This document shows positions 32,399-45,448 of a DNA stretch of 64,000 bases, in pieces. This DNA is from Peribolospora baueri (taxonomy: Eukaryota > Basidiomycota > Peribolosporomycetes > Peribolosporales > Peribolosporaceae). Every line of letters begins with the position of its first letter. Position 1 is the first letter of the stretch. Below the pieces are notes generated by a model. It was not told the origin of the DNA. It saw only the letters and a list, made by a program, of their open reading frames with translations, and ran no database searches. The translations under genes and the position numbers were made by a program. Location of the stretch: contig JAMDHS010000021.1 in assembly GCA_029717555.1 (NCBI GenBank), positions 62,001 to 126,000 on the forward strand, written 5' to 3'.

Positions 32399-33250
32399 GG
32401 CGGTGAGCGAAGGAGGAAGAGATCCCGCTCCCGCGAAGGCCAGACGCCGCGAGAACGGGTGCCACTTGGTTCGGTGGGTTCTCGAAACCGCCAACTGCGC
32501 GAGCTCCGGCCGGGCGGAGCGGCAGGCGCGCCTCCGCCGTCATTCCGACCCTGGTCGTCCTCCTCCCTCCTCTCTTCCAACCCCAGCGTCGCCGGTCCCG
32601 GTCCCGCCGGCGCGCTCAATAAGCCCACCACCGTCGTGGACGAGCCCAAGTTTGATGAGTGGGGCCCACTCGCCTCGCCATCGTCCCGTCCGATCAACCT
32701 CACCGCCACGCCAGCCGTGGGGTCGTCCTCCGCCGACAAAACCGCAGTCACCGCCAAGGCGGGTTCATCAGGCGAAGGAGGCGACGCGGAGGACGACGAG
32801 GACGACGGGAGCGGGATGGCATGGGTACGACGAAGGCGAAAGCAGAGGGAGGAGAAGGAGAGGAGGGAGAAGGAGGCCAAGGAGGCCGCAGCTGCCGCGG
32901 CCGCTGCGATGAAGGGCGGCGCATCCGCCGACGACGCCGATGACAATTCAACCAAGCCGACTCCCGCTCGGGCGGCGGGCGACGGGATGGGCAACTCGGA
33001 TGAGCAGGTCATTGCCAGCTTTTCATCTTCGTCTTCCTCCACGCCATCCTCGTCTTCTTCGTCCCGGACTTCTTGCGATGAAGAAGGTCGACGGGATGAT
33101 GGGCTGGCTGTCCGTAGCGATGAGGAGGAGGACGAGGACGAGGAGGAAGAGGAAGAGGTGCTGCAGAAGGAGGAAGAAGAGGCGGAGAAGGCTCGACGAA
33201 CGACAAAGGCCGCCGGCGCCGAGGTCGTCCACGTTCACAAGCGCGAGTGA
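30689..33250 (+). CDS. Large disordered Ser/Gly/acidic protein of unknown function
   Basis: Two exons (30689-31022 and 31173-33250) give about 803 residues; the intron is open in frame but has good GTGAGC and TTAG ends. The second ATG at 30701 is an alternative start. The protein is mostly low complexity: Pro/Ala-rich at the start, several Gly runs, and poly-Ser and Glu-rich tracts at the end. More conserved-looking islands are SQTVKIRFAPLPDPSRYD, a basic patch KRLLRPLRIVG, HGRKISLFGG and EEKERREKEAKEAAAAAA near residue 690. No catalytic domain is seen. Codon use is strongly G/C at third positions, as in its neighbours. A cytoplasmic scaffold or regulatory role is possible but not shown. Confidence 0.65.
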
Positions 33251-34026
33251 TGGGAGCGTTGGCCTTGGGGGTGGTGGTATGGAGGGGGGGCGGGGGCGAA
33301 TCTCACCACTGAGCCTTCTTATGGTCGTTATACCGTCTTGGCCCCGGTTCTGCCAAGCGTAGCAGGGGACGGACGAAGGGGGTGGTGTGGGGTTGATGTC
33401 TTCCAGCCTCACGGTACGACGTGCGTACAATTCGCACTCGCACATACCGACCGTGCCTGCCAAGGTGCGATCATATCTGCGTTGGGAAGCCTTGGCAAGC
33501 GGACCGCCAAGAACCTGAGGTGGTCGGTCGAACAACAAGCCTTCCCTTGCATGCTCCGATCGCGTCGCGCCACGGGCCCGCTTGTCGCCGTCCATCTCCT
33601 CCACCACCATCGTTCTCCGTCCTCCTCCTCCTCCTCCTCACCCACAACTACGACCACGGAAAACTGTTGTACAAAAATATTTGGCTACATAGCTACTTAC
33701 AGCACGAGCACGCACGCAGCTGGGCGCCATTCCTCCACTCTTTCTTTTCCTCTAATCTCCCTTTTCGTTGCCTCCATCCGTCCGTTCCGTCTGTCCGTGA
33801 CCCGACCCCCGCATCCCCAACATGGCTCCCGTCTTCTTCACCACTCCTTTTTTTGTTTTCTCCATCGTCTCTCCTTCTCCTTAGCCTGGAAATGTCAACT
33901 ACGTGCGCCGAGATCTTTCTAGTCCAGCCTTTACTGCTTGTCTCTGGTCGCACGAGCGCTTCTTCTTTCCTTCTTTGTGTCGCTATCGCCCCCGTCCTAC
34001 CCTTTGTTTTTTTTTGTTTTGTTTTG

Positions 34027-34057
<31 letters not shown>

Positions 34058-34869
34058 TTTCCCTTTCCTTCCGTCCCTTTGCCGCCCGCCGGGTGCTGGC
34101 GGCGTTCTTCTCTTCAGTCTGTCTCTACACGCCACGCCGCGCCGCACCGGCCTTGTTGTACTTGTACCATACATACGTCTTTAATCCTATCCGACACGTG
34201 GCCTCGGACGCGGACAGGCGCAGGCGTGAGAAGGAAGGAAGGGACGTTGGGCGGTTGACGCTGATGCCGACGCGGGAGATGAAAATGATTGGGGCCAACG
34301 GCGTGTCTCTCTCTCTCTCTCTCGGCCCCGTGCACTGTCATCCGCTTCACAGACGCTCCTGCTGGACGGCACGTCGTCCGAACCAGCGGACGACGCCGGA
34401 CGAGCGAGCGCCCGAGCCGAGCCGACCGGAGGGAGAAAAAGAAGTCGAACGGAGTAGTGACGACACGACACGACGCCTCGCTTGCTTGGCTGGGACACGG
34501 GCGGGGGCACGGACCGCATTGCATTCTGACTGACTGACTGACTGACCGACAGGATAGGGCAAAGAATGATTATTAGAGCTAGGCCGTCGATATCGTACAC
34601 CGCTTCTCCATCATCCCGTACTCGTACATGGGCCAGGGCGCTCGGAGCAATGTGCAACCATATGAAACGATGCAAGATTACGGACGGCCGGCATCTGCCC
34701 CTCCTCCTCCTCCTCTTGCTCCCCTTGCTCCCCTTTCTTCTTCTTCCTCTTCCCCCCGGGCAGAAGGTTGATTAAAAAATGCGGTACGAGAGATGCGACG
34801 TCAGACGACGGCGGGCCAAACTAGGGATAGTCGGATGAACACGGCATGTATGTGGACAAGGCCTTTAAA
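33251..34869. other. Convergent intergenic with simple repeats
   Basis: Three-prime flanks of the 30689 gene (+) and Kog1 (-). It contains a GTTTT microsatellite, a CT run at about 34303-34322 and a CTGA run at about 34527-34544. The 370-codon plus frame at 33421-34533 runs through these repeats, so I do not accept it as a gene. Confidence 0.6.
34013..34056. repeat. GTTTT pentanucleotide microsatellite
   Basis: About eight GTTTT units are flanked by longer T runs. Confidence 0.95.
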
Positions 34870-37800
34870 CTACGTGGCCGACGGCGCCTCGAACCATTCG
34901 TCGTCCGGCCGTCTTGGGGGGGGACATCGTCTCAGCTCGATGAGACTGTCAGGTCCGCCGTACGCCATGATCATCTGATGAGGATGGAAGGCCAGGGCGG
35001 ACACGGATGGAGAGAAGGCTGTCGACGGTCGGTAGGTGGCCGGCGTGGGCGCATTGGGAGCACCCGGAAGTCCTGCAGACGTCGTTGGCGGGAAGGCCCT
35101 CACGATGGGAGCGCCTATCAATGAAGGCCCGCCTGAGACGTTGAAGAGGCCGATGTTCTGAGGTAGCAGACCTGCTCGAGAGACGCGCGGGACAGAGGCA
35201 CTAGAAGCGTGGAGACCGAAATGCGAAATTCACGGCGATCAGTACAAACACACTCTCACCATCCACTCCTCGTCCCTGCCAAAAGGACAGCTCACACAGC
35301 AAATACGGGAGCCTGCTCGTGGACGGCCATGGCGGACAGATTGCCACCGAGAATTTGGGAAGTGCGGTAATGAGACAGAGACATATCTGATCGGATGTCC
35401 CATATTCGCACATCGCCATCCACGCTGTCAGGGAAGAAGACAAAAAAAAAGATGAAGCCTACTCCGGTTATCTTCCCGACAGATGAAGCCGAGCATGCTC
35501 GCTCACCTAGCGGACACTAGCTCCCTGTTTCCCCTCCTCTGAAGGTGAACCGACTGGAGCCAGCTCTGGTGCTCTTCCCACAGGCGCACCAAGGCCTCCC
35601 CCGGTCGCAGCCGACGGTCGTAGACGCCGATACCGCCGTCTCCGAAGCCGGCCACAAAGACATGCCCGAGTTCGACCTCGGATGTGATCGAGGTGACGCA
35701 GCTCCCAGCGCGCGTGGGAATGTCCTGTAGGGAAGAAAAGGAAGCGACGCAGGTTGAGCACAAAGCCGGCGGCTACAGCTGCAGCGGACGCACTCACGCT
35801 GACGCAAAGCTCTCTATGAGCATCCCACACTCGTATCACCTTGCTGTCGCCGCCGACGAGCAAGTGTCCGCGAACCTGCTGCCAATTTGCGATCAGACCG
35901 CTCGGATGCTTGCTCTTGACGAGATCAGGCAACGCGCGGAAGCTCGTGGCGAGCTCGAGCGAATCGGCCTGCTCGTAATTTCGGTAGATCCGAACGTCGC
36001 CCTCCGCAGAGCCGACGAGCAACATGCCCTCCACGTCTTCGTTCACGAACAAGGCCGTGGTGATAGCCGTGTTTGGCGGGTTGCCGTTCTTAAAGCGGTT
36101 CGTACACGTCTTTGTTTCCCAGTCCCATACGCTGAAGGGGAGACGGTATCGCAAATCAATCAAGAGACCAAAGCCACGCCTTCTTCCCCGACAGTCTCCC
36201 ACACGTACCTGATCGTATCCGACTCGGTAATCGAAACGAGATGAGGTTCGAACTGATGGAACAACAGCTTCGATGGTTGCGCGCTTAGATGTAGCGTGCC
36301 CATGTGTTGATTCCAGCGTCGCTTGCCTGGGCACGCGGTCCGCCGAAAGGGGAGGGAAGGTGAGCAAACGAACACACGTACATGAGTCGTCGCACCGATA
36401 GCTTGTCAGCCCTCGTGACAAAGACGCTCACCGGCTCCCTCGGCCATTGCCGAAGCCTCCAAAACCATCTTTTCGTTCCTCTGCCTCTTCCAGCTCTGCG
36501 CGTTATACCTCAAACTGCCCGGCTCTTCCGCCTCTGCGCTCCTCATCTGCGGCTCAGTGTAATACTCGCTGCTCCACTCAAACAGCCGGCTCTGTAGAGG
36601 CAAGACTTCCCTGACGATGGTATCTTGCGACGCCCTCCCGGCACCGGCCGGAGCCGGAGTCTGCGTTTGTGCACGCATGCGAAAACGGGTAGTATCCGAC
36701 TGCAACAGGATCAGCAGGACGTCGGCGACTCGCGGGCTGTCCGCTGCCTGGGACTGCTGCTTCGATGAGGTACCACCCTTCCTTCGGTAGTCACCGGCAC
36801 CTTCGGCGCGCGCGCGGATATGTTGGAGGCTCTCGGCAGACAAGGATCGAGAGGGAGCGGAGTTCGCGGGAGTGACCGGCAGCGACAACGAGGGTTGTGA
36901 GTAAGGGCTCTGATACTGGGCCGGACTCGTCGGTACCGCCGGCGTCGAGGTACGATTGGACGGGCCATGCGTCAGGCCGTCCGCGCCATGGCCGGATCCG
37001 TCGGAAAATCCTGTCGGCGAAGGCGGTCGCGAGTATCCGAGCGTGGCGATCGACTTTACCGTCGCCGCAAAACTGGAAGAACGTTTAGGGTTGAGTTGGC
37101 GAGCGTTCGAGTGGGCGCCGTTCTCGATCGGCGCGCCGTCCGACCGGGGCGTCGAGGGGCGGAGCTGCTGAACCTGCTGGCCAAAGTATTCATGGCCGCC
37201 AAAGTGGAAAGCGGGCGTCGCAGGCCGACCCTTGACGACTGCTTCCAAGCTTGGCAAGCTCGCATCCGCCGCTCGAGTCAGATCGCTCTCCATCATCAGC
37301 GCGTTGATGAAATCGAGCGTCGTACTAGCCAGACTCGCCACCTCTCCGTGGCTGTCGACAGAGAGGTCAAGCAGGGCATCGTACATGACTTGCACGGCGG
37401 TGAAGTCTGCGAAATCCACGCCATCGCAGCCGGTGGCGGTCGCCAGCTGCAGCAGGAGCTCGGCCGCGCGTCTCTCGCCGGCGGCTTCCGACTCGACCAC
37501 ATGGTATAGGTAGGCGGCCACCACGAAAGCACCCCTGTACTCGTAGACAAGTGCGGACAGAGCGATGACAAACTCCTTGCGCACCAGTGGACTCGAATCG
37601 CTCTTCGTCGTCAATGCGGCCAGACCGATTCCAATCTCCATCTTCCTCTGCGCCCCTTCTGAAAGGTTGGTGGCGATGCCCGTTCCTCGCTCTCTTTTCC
37701 GCGGCGTCGCTCCCTCCGAGTCCGCCTCCGACTGAGAGCCGGAGGCGCCAAGTAGCGTGCCAAGGGCGTACAGGGCCGCTGCCCGCACTTCTGGAGAGAC

Positions 37801-40071
37801 GTCACTGAGCATGGCGCACACCTTGACGTGGGCATCAATGCGAATCGCGCGGCCTTTGGCTTGGTCGTAGTCGTTCCAAAGTTCGGCGATACAGAGGCAA
37901 CTCCACTGGCGGAGGAGGTAGTCCTCGTCGGAGAGGTGCTCGAGACAAGCTTCTAACGCGTCCGTCTCGAAGCAAAGCGCCTGTCCCCGGGAGAAGCCTT
38001 TGCAGAAAACGGCGACGATGAAAGCGCACATGGCGCGGTGCTCGCTGACGTTTGGGATGAGCAACTCGCCGCTGTTCCGGAACGGACTGAGAACATTGGT
38101 GAAGTAGGAGTAACCGGATTCGCGGATGAGGTCGTTCTGGCACGACCGATCCACCGCCAAGATCCGCGCCCAGACGTAGATCAACACGGGCTTAAGGTCA
38201 GCTGCGGGAGATTGAAGCAGTCGCAAGACGTAAGGGAAGATGCCTATGCTGAGCGCAAGGTTCACCGCCCACGGCCCGAGGTCGAGGAACTGGGATAGGA
38301 GGATCAACGCCCGGAGTCGGTGCATCTGGCTCAGGAGCACTTGGAGCACGGTGGGCAGCTGCTCTGGAGGATCCCGGTGACGTCGGCCCGGTTCCCTGCC
38401 CTGGGCGTCCGCGGCAACGGTTACCCCGGTGGGGACTTTGCCGGGGATGGCCCCGCGGGCGAGCCATACCTCGAATGCCTTGAGCTGATCCGAGAAGAAG
38501 GTGCTGTATTTGTAGTCGAATTGTGGGACGGAGGCCGGTGGGATCGTCGGCGTTTGGCCCGGCACAACGGCCACTTGCGAAGCGGCAGCAGCCGCTGCTG
38601 CTTCTGACGCTTTTTCGCGCGCCAGCAGCGTCGGCAGCTGAGCGAGACACTGGTCAACAATGAGGTCCCACGTGTCCCAGAGAGGGTGCTCATGCGTCGG
38701 TGGGAGCGCAGGATGACTCATAGGGTGACAATGGTAAAACCGCATGATGCGTTCGGCGAGGAGGAAATTTCTGCACAACGCGGCGACCATGAGGTCGTCG
38801 CGGTAGAGCCGACGGAAGATCTCACGGGGAAAGACGGTCCAGGCAATCGTGTCGGTGATGGCGGTGAAGATCCAGTTAAGCTCTCCTAACGGTGTTCGTC
38901 GGTCTGAAAGCCGTCCCGGGATCTTCATCACGTCATCCATCTTGATTGTCTGCGGGAGCGGATTGCGAATGACGAACCAACGAAGGGAGATCTCGATGGG
39001 CGACGTAAGGCAGGAAGTAAAAAGGTCGGCTGGAAGATCAGGGTTCATCGGCAGCGTCTCATCAGGGCCGCAGGCCGCGAGATGGATGGACTCGCGGGCG
39101 GGAAAGGAGGTTGGTAGGGGGGCGGGGGATCCTGTCGGTGCGCGTGGGGCCTGCTTCGAGTCGCTTGCGCCGGTCTTACTTTCTTCCTCTCTTCGTCTCT
39201 CGGAGAAGAGTCGAAAGTTGACGATAACGTTACCAGCAGCACTGGCGTCCCAGATAAAAATGCACGGAGAGCCGAGCCAGAGCTGTAGGTCATAGAGGGT
39301 AATGGGGATATACTGCGAGTATCCCTTGTTGAATACCCAGATCTCGCCGCCGGGAGTGGGCTTCGGAACGCCAAAGCCACTGTAGTAGAAGAGCACGCGG
39401 TCGTCCTTTGCTGTACGGCGGAGGTTGGTGCAAAATCGCTTGGTCTCCTCGACGATGGGATCGAGGTACTGCTTGTACCGCATCTTCGAGCTGAGGGTCT
39501 CGAACTGGGCTTGCAAGTTCTTCCCGATCGCCGGAAGCGCCTTGGACGGTTCGAGGACGGTGGGGTCCATCCAGCAGAGCAGCTTGGAGCATGGTTTCGT
39601 CTTGCACACGTCCGGCGGGTCGATCCCGAGGTTGAGGCACATGACCAGCGCACCGGTGACGGTCTTTACTCGTTCCCGAATCCTCCAGTTGGGCTTGTCG
39701 CGCGGGTCCATGGGCTTGGGGTTTCCGGATGAAAGGTGACGTTTGTGGCACCAGTGGGGCATATAGGGTGTCTTCAAATGAGAGCGACGCACGTGAGCGC
39801 GCGAACGGGACGGAACAGATGTTAACGATAGCACCGCACGCACCTCGAGCAGTATCGCGTATTCGTCCATGTCAGGTTGGAGTAAGAGGCCGTGCCTGGG
39901 ACCGCGTGTCAAGTCGTCATCCCCATTGTCGTCCGCGTCCGTCGTCGTCTCCGCCTCTGCCTCATCAAAAGATCCGGAGCCTGGACGCGGGGGGAAGGGA
40001 AGATGATCAGGAGTTGTGAGGCGACCGTTGGTGCGAGGAACGAGGGCGCTTGCTGCAGGCAGAACGGACAT
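34870..40071 (-). CDS. KOG1: TORC1 subunit Kog1 (Raptor homologue)
   Basis: Seven exons (40071-39844, 39771-36432, 36326-36209, 36131-35798, 35724-35507, 35424-35296, 35200-34870) give 1565 residues, all in phase. Raptor recruits substrates to TORC1 on the vacuolar membrane. The N-terminal caspase-like RNC region is unmistakable: KTVTGALVMCLNLGIDPPDV, then the KPCSKLLCWMDP segment, VLFYYSGFGVPKPT and SPCIFIWDASAAGN. HEAT-like helices cover about residues 560-1080 (LILLSQFLDLGPWAVNLALS, SPEVRAAALYALGTLLG). A Ser/Pro-rich linker follows at about 1090-1220. The C-terminal WD40 propeller includes GMLLVGSAEGDVRIYRNYE, GHVFVAGFGDGGIGVYDRR and SVDGDVRIWDIR, closing with SALAFHPHQMIMA. Length fits fungal Raptor. 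The start at 40071 is chosen because upstream in-frame sequence is not conserved. It is divergent from the 40629 gene. Confidence 0.96.
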
Positions 40072-40628
40072 GGCGTGCACCGACGAGCGTCGTTCAGCGT
40101 AAAGACGAAGGCGCCGCCGACGCTGTAGCGATGCAGCGAGAAGGGGGGGATGGGCGACGGGGACAAGGGGTTGATGAGATGTGTAAAATGCTGATCGCGT
40201 GTAGGTCGAGTAAAGCGGCTCAACTGTCAAGCGCGGGGAACGGCGGTGGAGGAGCCACGGCCGCGGCGATAGGCGGAGATGGCAGCATGCGGCCTTTGTG
40301 CGATGCGGATGATCAAGGAACGACAAACATTGAGGCAGCTTGCACGTGACAAGCCCAAGTACGTACATGTCCTTCACGCAGCGTAGCGATTCAGATCGCT
40401 GCTCGACTCAAGAGCGCGTTGCAGGTCGCAAGACAGATCTCGCTGCTGTAGCACGAGCGCGAGCGAATTGACGACTGCTCTGACCAAGGCCAGAGTCGCG
40501 CCGTCGGTGCGCGCCACGTGGCCTCGCGTGGCTCTGGACGCGGCATCCGACCGGCCGCAGTATTTCGTCGGTCACTTCAGTTCGTCTCCCGCCCGCCTTG
40601 CCTCTTCTTACTCGCCCAACAGTCCGCC
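40072..40628. other. Divergent promoter region KOG1 / NOP15-like
   Basis: 557 bp between two divergent starts. An in-frame extension of the KOG1 frame runs to 40377 but looks non-conserved. No distinct regulatory site is identified. Confidence 0.5.
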
Positions 40629-40690
40629 ATGCCCAAACGATCAGCCGTTCCTGCGGCTACGGCGCCCTCCGCAAAACCCAAAAAGCCCAA

Positions 40691-40721
<31 letters not shown>

Positions 40722-42069
40722 GCAGCCACAGAGCCAACGACAGCGGCGGACAAAAAGAAGAAGAAGGCGGACGGCGGAGCGTCCGCGCCAACTCGTTCGC
40801 GCGGCGCCCGCTCGGAGCGGAAGCCGTCCATGAGGGCGCAAAAGAAGTCTGTGGAGACGAGTGACGACAAGGAGGAGGAAGAGGCGGGGGCGACACAAGA
40901 AATCGAAGAGGCTCAGGCCGATGCAGAGGAAGCGAAGGCTGGAACGCTCAATGCGGAGTCCGATGCTTCGGCTGAGGAGGCGTCGGAGGACGACGACGAA
41001 GAGTCGTTGCTACAGGGACTCGACTCGGACCTGGAAGGCGAGGACGAGGAAGACAGCTCGGACGATGACGACATTTCCATCGCTAAGGACAAGGCATCCG
41101 TCATGGCGGACAAGCTGCCGACGATAGCGAAGGATGATAAGGCCGTTAAAGAGAAGTTGGACAAGGCCAAGAAGAAGCAGGTGAGCCGCCGAGCACGTCA
41201 AGTTGCCGCTAAGTTTTCATGTCTTCTATGTACAAGCATCTGCGCCCCTCATTTACATTTTCATCTCACGCCCGTTCACAGGGACAACCTCCAGGCGTCT
41301 TGTACATCGGGCGCATCCCGCACGGCTTCTACGAGAAGGAGATGCGGTCGTACTTTGAGCAGTTTGGGAACGTCACTCGATTGCGGTTGAGTAGGAATAA
41401 GAAGGTGAGAGACCTCGTATTTGCACCATCCGCCGCGGCCATCCTTCCCAGTTTCTTCCGCTGACATCCTGCTCACCGTCTCACTGCCACGAACCGCTTG
41501 CAATGCATCCCGCTCCCAGACCGGTCGATCAAAGCACTACGCTTTCATCGAGTTTTCCTCAGCTGCGGTGGCAGAGATTGTACAGGAGACGATGGACAAC
41601 TACCTTCTTATCGGTCACATCCTCCGCGTCAAGGTCGTCCCTCCCGAAAAGGTCCACCCTTCGCTTTGGATCGGCGCCAACCGACGGTACCGCGCCGTCC
41701 CTCATGATCTTCGCGTTCGCAAGATGCATAATGCAGTGAGCTTTTCTTCTTGTATCCTGAGCAAGGATTGTGCTGCTTTCGAGGATGTCGTCATGCCCTG
41801 CGCGAGACCAGAGGCGCTGACCCACACATCCTTCTGGCCCATCCGTCCCTTCTGTAGCCAAAAACGCCGGCTCAGGTGGAGCGCGTGGAGAAAAAGCTCG
41901 TCGATCGGCAGGAGAAAAAACGTCAGGAGTTAGCCAAGCTTGGCATAGATTACAAGTTCGAGGGTTACGTGAGTCTGTCCGCGTGCTTCTTTCGTTCGAC
42001 CCATATGTCCAGGTCGTTCCTGACAAGTCGGCCAATTTTGATGGTCCGTCGCCGTCGCAGACTGCGTGA
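40629..42069 (+). CDS. NOP15: Nop15-like nucleolar RRM protein for 60S ribosome assembly
   Basis: Five exons (40629-41180, 41282-41404, 41520-41735, 41858-41968, 42013-42069) give 352 residues with matching phases. The first 180 residues are Lys/Ala-rich then strongly acidic with Ser ([18 protein letters not shown]), typical of nucleolar proteins. A single RRM follows: [17 protein letters not shown] (RNP2), [14 protein letters not shown], then [15 protein letters not shown] (RNP1), and [14 protein letters not shown]. The RNP order and the PHGF-x-EKE motif match the Nop15/NIFK group, which binds ITS2 pre-rRNA in pre-60S particles. The end (YKFEGY then [18 protein letters not shown]) is also family-like. 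The acidic N-terminus makes it longer than yeast Nop15 (about 220). Confidence 0.93.
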
Positions 42070-43307
42070 TTGCGGCGTACCCTCCTTTCCCGTACCGCCA
42101 GCCCTCCTATTTTTGTCCCTCCATTCACCGACGTCATGTGCTCAACTTTGGGTTGCAATTTAGGATGTTTTTTTTCTCGGTCGCACTTGGCCCAGTGCAA
42201 AAGCTTTCTACGACAAACTTAACGAGGCGTTGAAACCCTTATTACACCTCTTGGGCCCATCCATCATTGCCGGATTGCGCGTCTCTTTCCCCTTTGGTGA
42301 TCACATTTCTCAAGGGCCTCAAGGTCCTTCGAACAGAATCTAACCTCGCTCTTCGCTTCATCGATAGGAGCATCTGTGGGGGAGGACATGCCTCGACATA
42401 GCGGATTGACCCCGCTATTGGCTGACTAAGTAGATCACGTGCAACTCCACTGCTGTACAGGATCATGGACTTGTAACCCTAACTGTTGAACGGCTGATCA
42501 TACTGAGGGCTCGAACGAGTGGGCGACTTCCGGATTGAAACCACCAACAGCTCTCCTCTGCTCACTCTGGTGAGTCGCCTCGTCCCCAGCGTACAAGTTC
42601 CGACGTGAGCCGTCGGCGTGACGTCGGCGAGTGGCGGCGACTGATCGTTCCCGCCCTCCTCGCCGCATTCCCCTGTAGACACAAGATGAGAGACAAGTGG
42701 AGAAAGAAGCGCATGCGCCGTCTCAGGAGGAAGCGCAGAAAGATGCGCGCGCGCTCGAGTGAGTTCGTTTTTTGTCGATAGCCCCTTCGAAGTTATTTGC
42801 ACGTTTGGCACGTCCGAGGGCTGCTTCGTGCCGCGCCTCTGATGGCTTGTTAACCACCTGTGTTCTTGCCGCACCGCGCTGTCGTCTTATTTGTTTCGCC
42901 ACAGAGTAATCGAGCCACACCTCCAGGCTTTGTCATCCTCTCCACCTAACCCACTTAAAAGACATGCCAACCCTCCCCACTTCACCTCGGATATGGAGGC
43001 GCACGGCGTGTTGATGGAGGATTTGGGAGCAGGACTCGGGTGCTTGGTCGCTCGACTCGGGAAGGATTTGGGCTCGATCATAGGCGGTCTTTCTAGCCTG
43101 TCTGCGTTCTTGCCTTTTCCCACCCTTGGATATATCTCTGCGTTTTCCAGCCTCCGCGATCGTCGCTCGTCCTCGGGTGTCCGTTGCATGCCGCAATCCA
43201 AAATTATGCCCTCACCCTCTATACTATCTGGCTTTCGGAAAGCCGATGTGGTGTGCGTCTGAAATGTCCGTACGACAGAACGGGTGATACGGATGACACG
43301 ATCACGC
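42070..43307. other. Convergent intergenic, no supported gene
   Basis: Three-prime flanks of the Nop15-like gene (+) and the acetyltransferase (-). A 123-codon plus frame at 42891-43262 and an overlapping minus frame lack motifs. A box-B-like string at about 42505-42520 was checked for a tRNA fold and failed. Confidence 0.55.
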
Positions 43308-44556
43308 TCATACCTCGTCCTCCGCCGGCCTCCGTTCTTTCGGAGGGACTGTCTTGATCTTACGAGCTGGGTTACCCTGCCGTGGCACAACAGTCGTCCG
43401 TCAGAGAGTTGGGATGGGTGACGAGGCAGCGTGGAAGAGCTGACACTCACCACCATTACCGAGAATGGCTCGACATCTTTTGTGACAACGCTGCCTGGAT
43501 GATCGAAAGACCGATTTCGGGTCAGCAAACTACGTCTCAAAAGCGCTGCGCGGGACTGCTCACCGGCTCCGATAGTGCTGCCTTCGCCGATGGTTACGCC
43601 AGCAAGGATGGTCACTGCAAGCCATGGAGAGAGAAAATCGAGGGACGTCGCGTTGAGAGACTGGGTCTTGGCTAAAGATCGCCACTTCTCCATGAACCGC
43701 TCGCTCACCGTTCCCGCCACACCAGACGTCACGGCCGATCTTGACCGGCAGCGCACGCTCTGCACCCGTGCACCGCTCTCTCAACGAAGTCGAGTGGGTA
43801 CCACCGTAAATCTGGTGTGACGCGGAAAAAAAAAACTCAGTGAGCGAGGGCGTCGAACGAACGCAATGAGATGCTTCCTGCTTGCTGTTGCCAGTCTCAC
43901 GCTGACGCTAGGCCCGAAGAACACGTTGGTGCCGATGGTGACGCCGGCGCAGTCCAGAATGGTACAGTAGGCGTTAGCATAGAAGGTGCCTTCAAGGTGG
44001 ATGTTCGTGCCCTTGTAGGACGGGGCGTTGGAAAGCAGGACGAACAAAGACTTAGCGGGCAGAGAAGGAGAGAGAAGGAGCACGATGGGGGCGGCGGACG
44101 TACATAGTCACAGAAGAAGGGCGGTTCGACCTCGACGCCCCTCATCTTCTCCCACCCATCTCCCCGCCTTCCTCCCTCTTGCTCGCTCATGTCCAACCCC
44201 AGCACCTGGCCAAACAGCCTCCTCCTCTCCTTCCCCATCACGTCCCCCGTCAGCCCGGCGTCGGGATCGTTGGCGGCGTCGAAGAACCCTACACCCTGGG
44301 CCCTCTCACCCTCGCGCAGGTCCTCCGGATCCGGGCCGGGGTCCGACTGGTTGAAGAGCTTGAGGAGTCTGCGCACTCGCACGCGCGCTCGGACCATGAA
44401 GGGCGAGTTGGCCAAGTACGGGAGGCCCATGGCTGCCTTTTCTTCCTCGGTGAGCGTCGAGACGTCCACCCCCGCAGGGGTGGTGGGCAAGTCGGATGAC
44501 CAGGAGTTGGGATCCTGGTGCGAAGTGGCCGGTGCGATAGGCTCAGAGTCGGGCAT
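43308..44556 (-). CDS. Maltose/galactoside O-acetyltransferase-like protein
   Basis: Six exons (44556-44104, 44011-43901, 43811-43709, 43614-43564, 43494-43451, 43376-43308) give 276 residues, all in phase. An N-terminal Mac (maltose acetyltransferase) region is visible (MGLPYLANSPFMVRARVRV, LLKLFNQSDP). It is followed by left-handed beta-helix hexapeptide repeats: GTFYANAYCTILDCA, VTIGTNVFFGPSVS and IYGGTHSTSL. Then come VKIGRDVWCGGNVTILAG, VTIGEGSTIGAGSVVTKDV and GNPARKIK. This is the LacA/NodL/Maa family, which moves acetyl from acetyl-CoA to a sugar hydroxyl, as a trimer. The catalytic His is in YGGTH. The physiological substrate in fungi is not known. The N-terminal about 45 residues and an insert near residues 95-130 are longer than in bacterial members (about 190 residues). 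Confidence 0.9.
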
Positions 44557-45448
44557 CGCACCAGAGTAGATCTATCTAGAACGAAGCAAGCCTCGATGAA
44601 TATGACGCGTTTGGAAGGTGTTTGGAAGGGGAACAAGTCGTCGTTGGTGGTTGGTGGGGAAGAGGGCGCCACTCTGTCGGACGTGATTACGGACTCGCTA
44701 TTTCGACTTGCCAAGAGGAGCCGCTCTAGTACGCCCACGCTTCTGCCACTTTTTGCTTTTCCCACCGTTTTCCACTTGCATCGCCTTGCTCTGTGTCTCT
44801 CCATGCGCTCTCTCTTCGTCAGGAGGCTCCTTACGATACATGGACGAAAGGGCTTGAACGAGCGCCTTTGCATCATTCGTCATGTGCAGACTATTCTACG
44901 AGAGGAAAAGTTGTGCCCGAACCTAATCCCTCACACGGTCCCATGTACCCTCCAGGCGTCCGTCGACCGCTTTCATACACCTTGGAATTTCCGAAACGCC
45001 TAGCGGAAGCCGTTCAGGATGTGGGCGGGCGACCGAACCGACCTTCAAGCCTTGTACACTTTCAAGCGTGCGTCTCCCGTGACCCGTCGGTCAACGTCAG
45101 GCTTCCCAAAGAGCACCACTCCTACTTCCGATGCAACTTTGACCTGTGGGGCACAGCTTGCAGGGAACAAGGATCAGGACCCTCTCGCTACCTTTGCCCA
45201 GACGACAGGCTCTATCATACTCTGCCCCGCACAGAGACGAAGCGTAGCGACGATCGACAGTATTTGCAGCAGCAACGACTGCGGCCGGCTGGTGGTTAAC
45301 GTCTTGCTGCGGCCAAAATTTTGGATGTGAGTCGAGGGGCGGCATTCTTTGCTCGAGCTGGAAGGAAAGGCGTGAAGACGTTGAGCCACACCTCGACTTT
45401 GACACCACCAGCGTCTTACTCGAGTCCCCCAGAGACCATCGCACCAAG
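44557..45448. other. Divergent region, no recognised gene
   Basis: It lies between the acetyltransferase start (-) and the arginyl-tRNA synthetase start (+). A plus frame at 44793-45299 is open for 168 codons and a second overlaps at 45019-45330. Neither has a known motif or clear splice extension. A short unrecognised gene cannot be excluded. Confidence 0.45.

Noticed and set aside
33421-34533. 370-codon plus-strand frame
   Set aside because: Built from a GTTTT repeat and CT runs in a 3' flank; no conserved features.
42470-42600. Possible tRNA on the minus strand
   Set aside because: A GTTCGAGCC box-B-like string is present, but neither T stem nor acceptor stem pairs.
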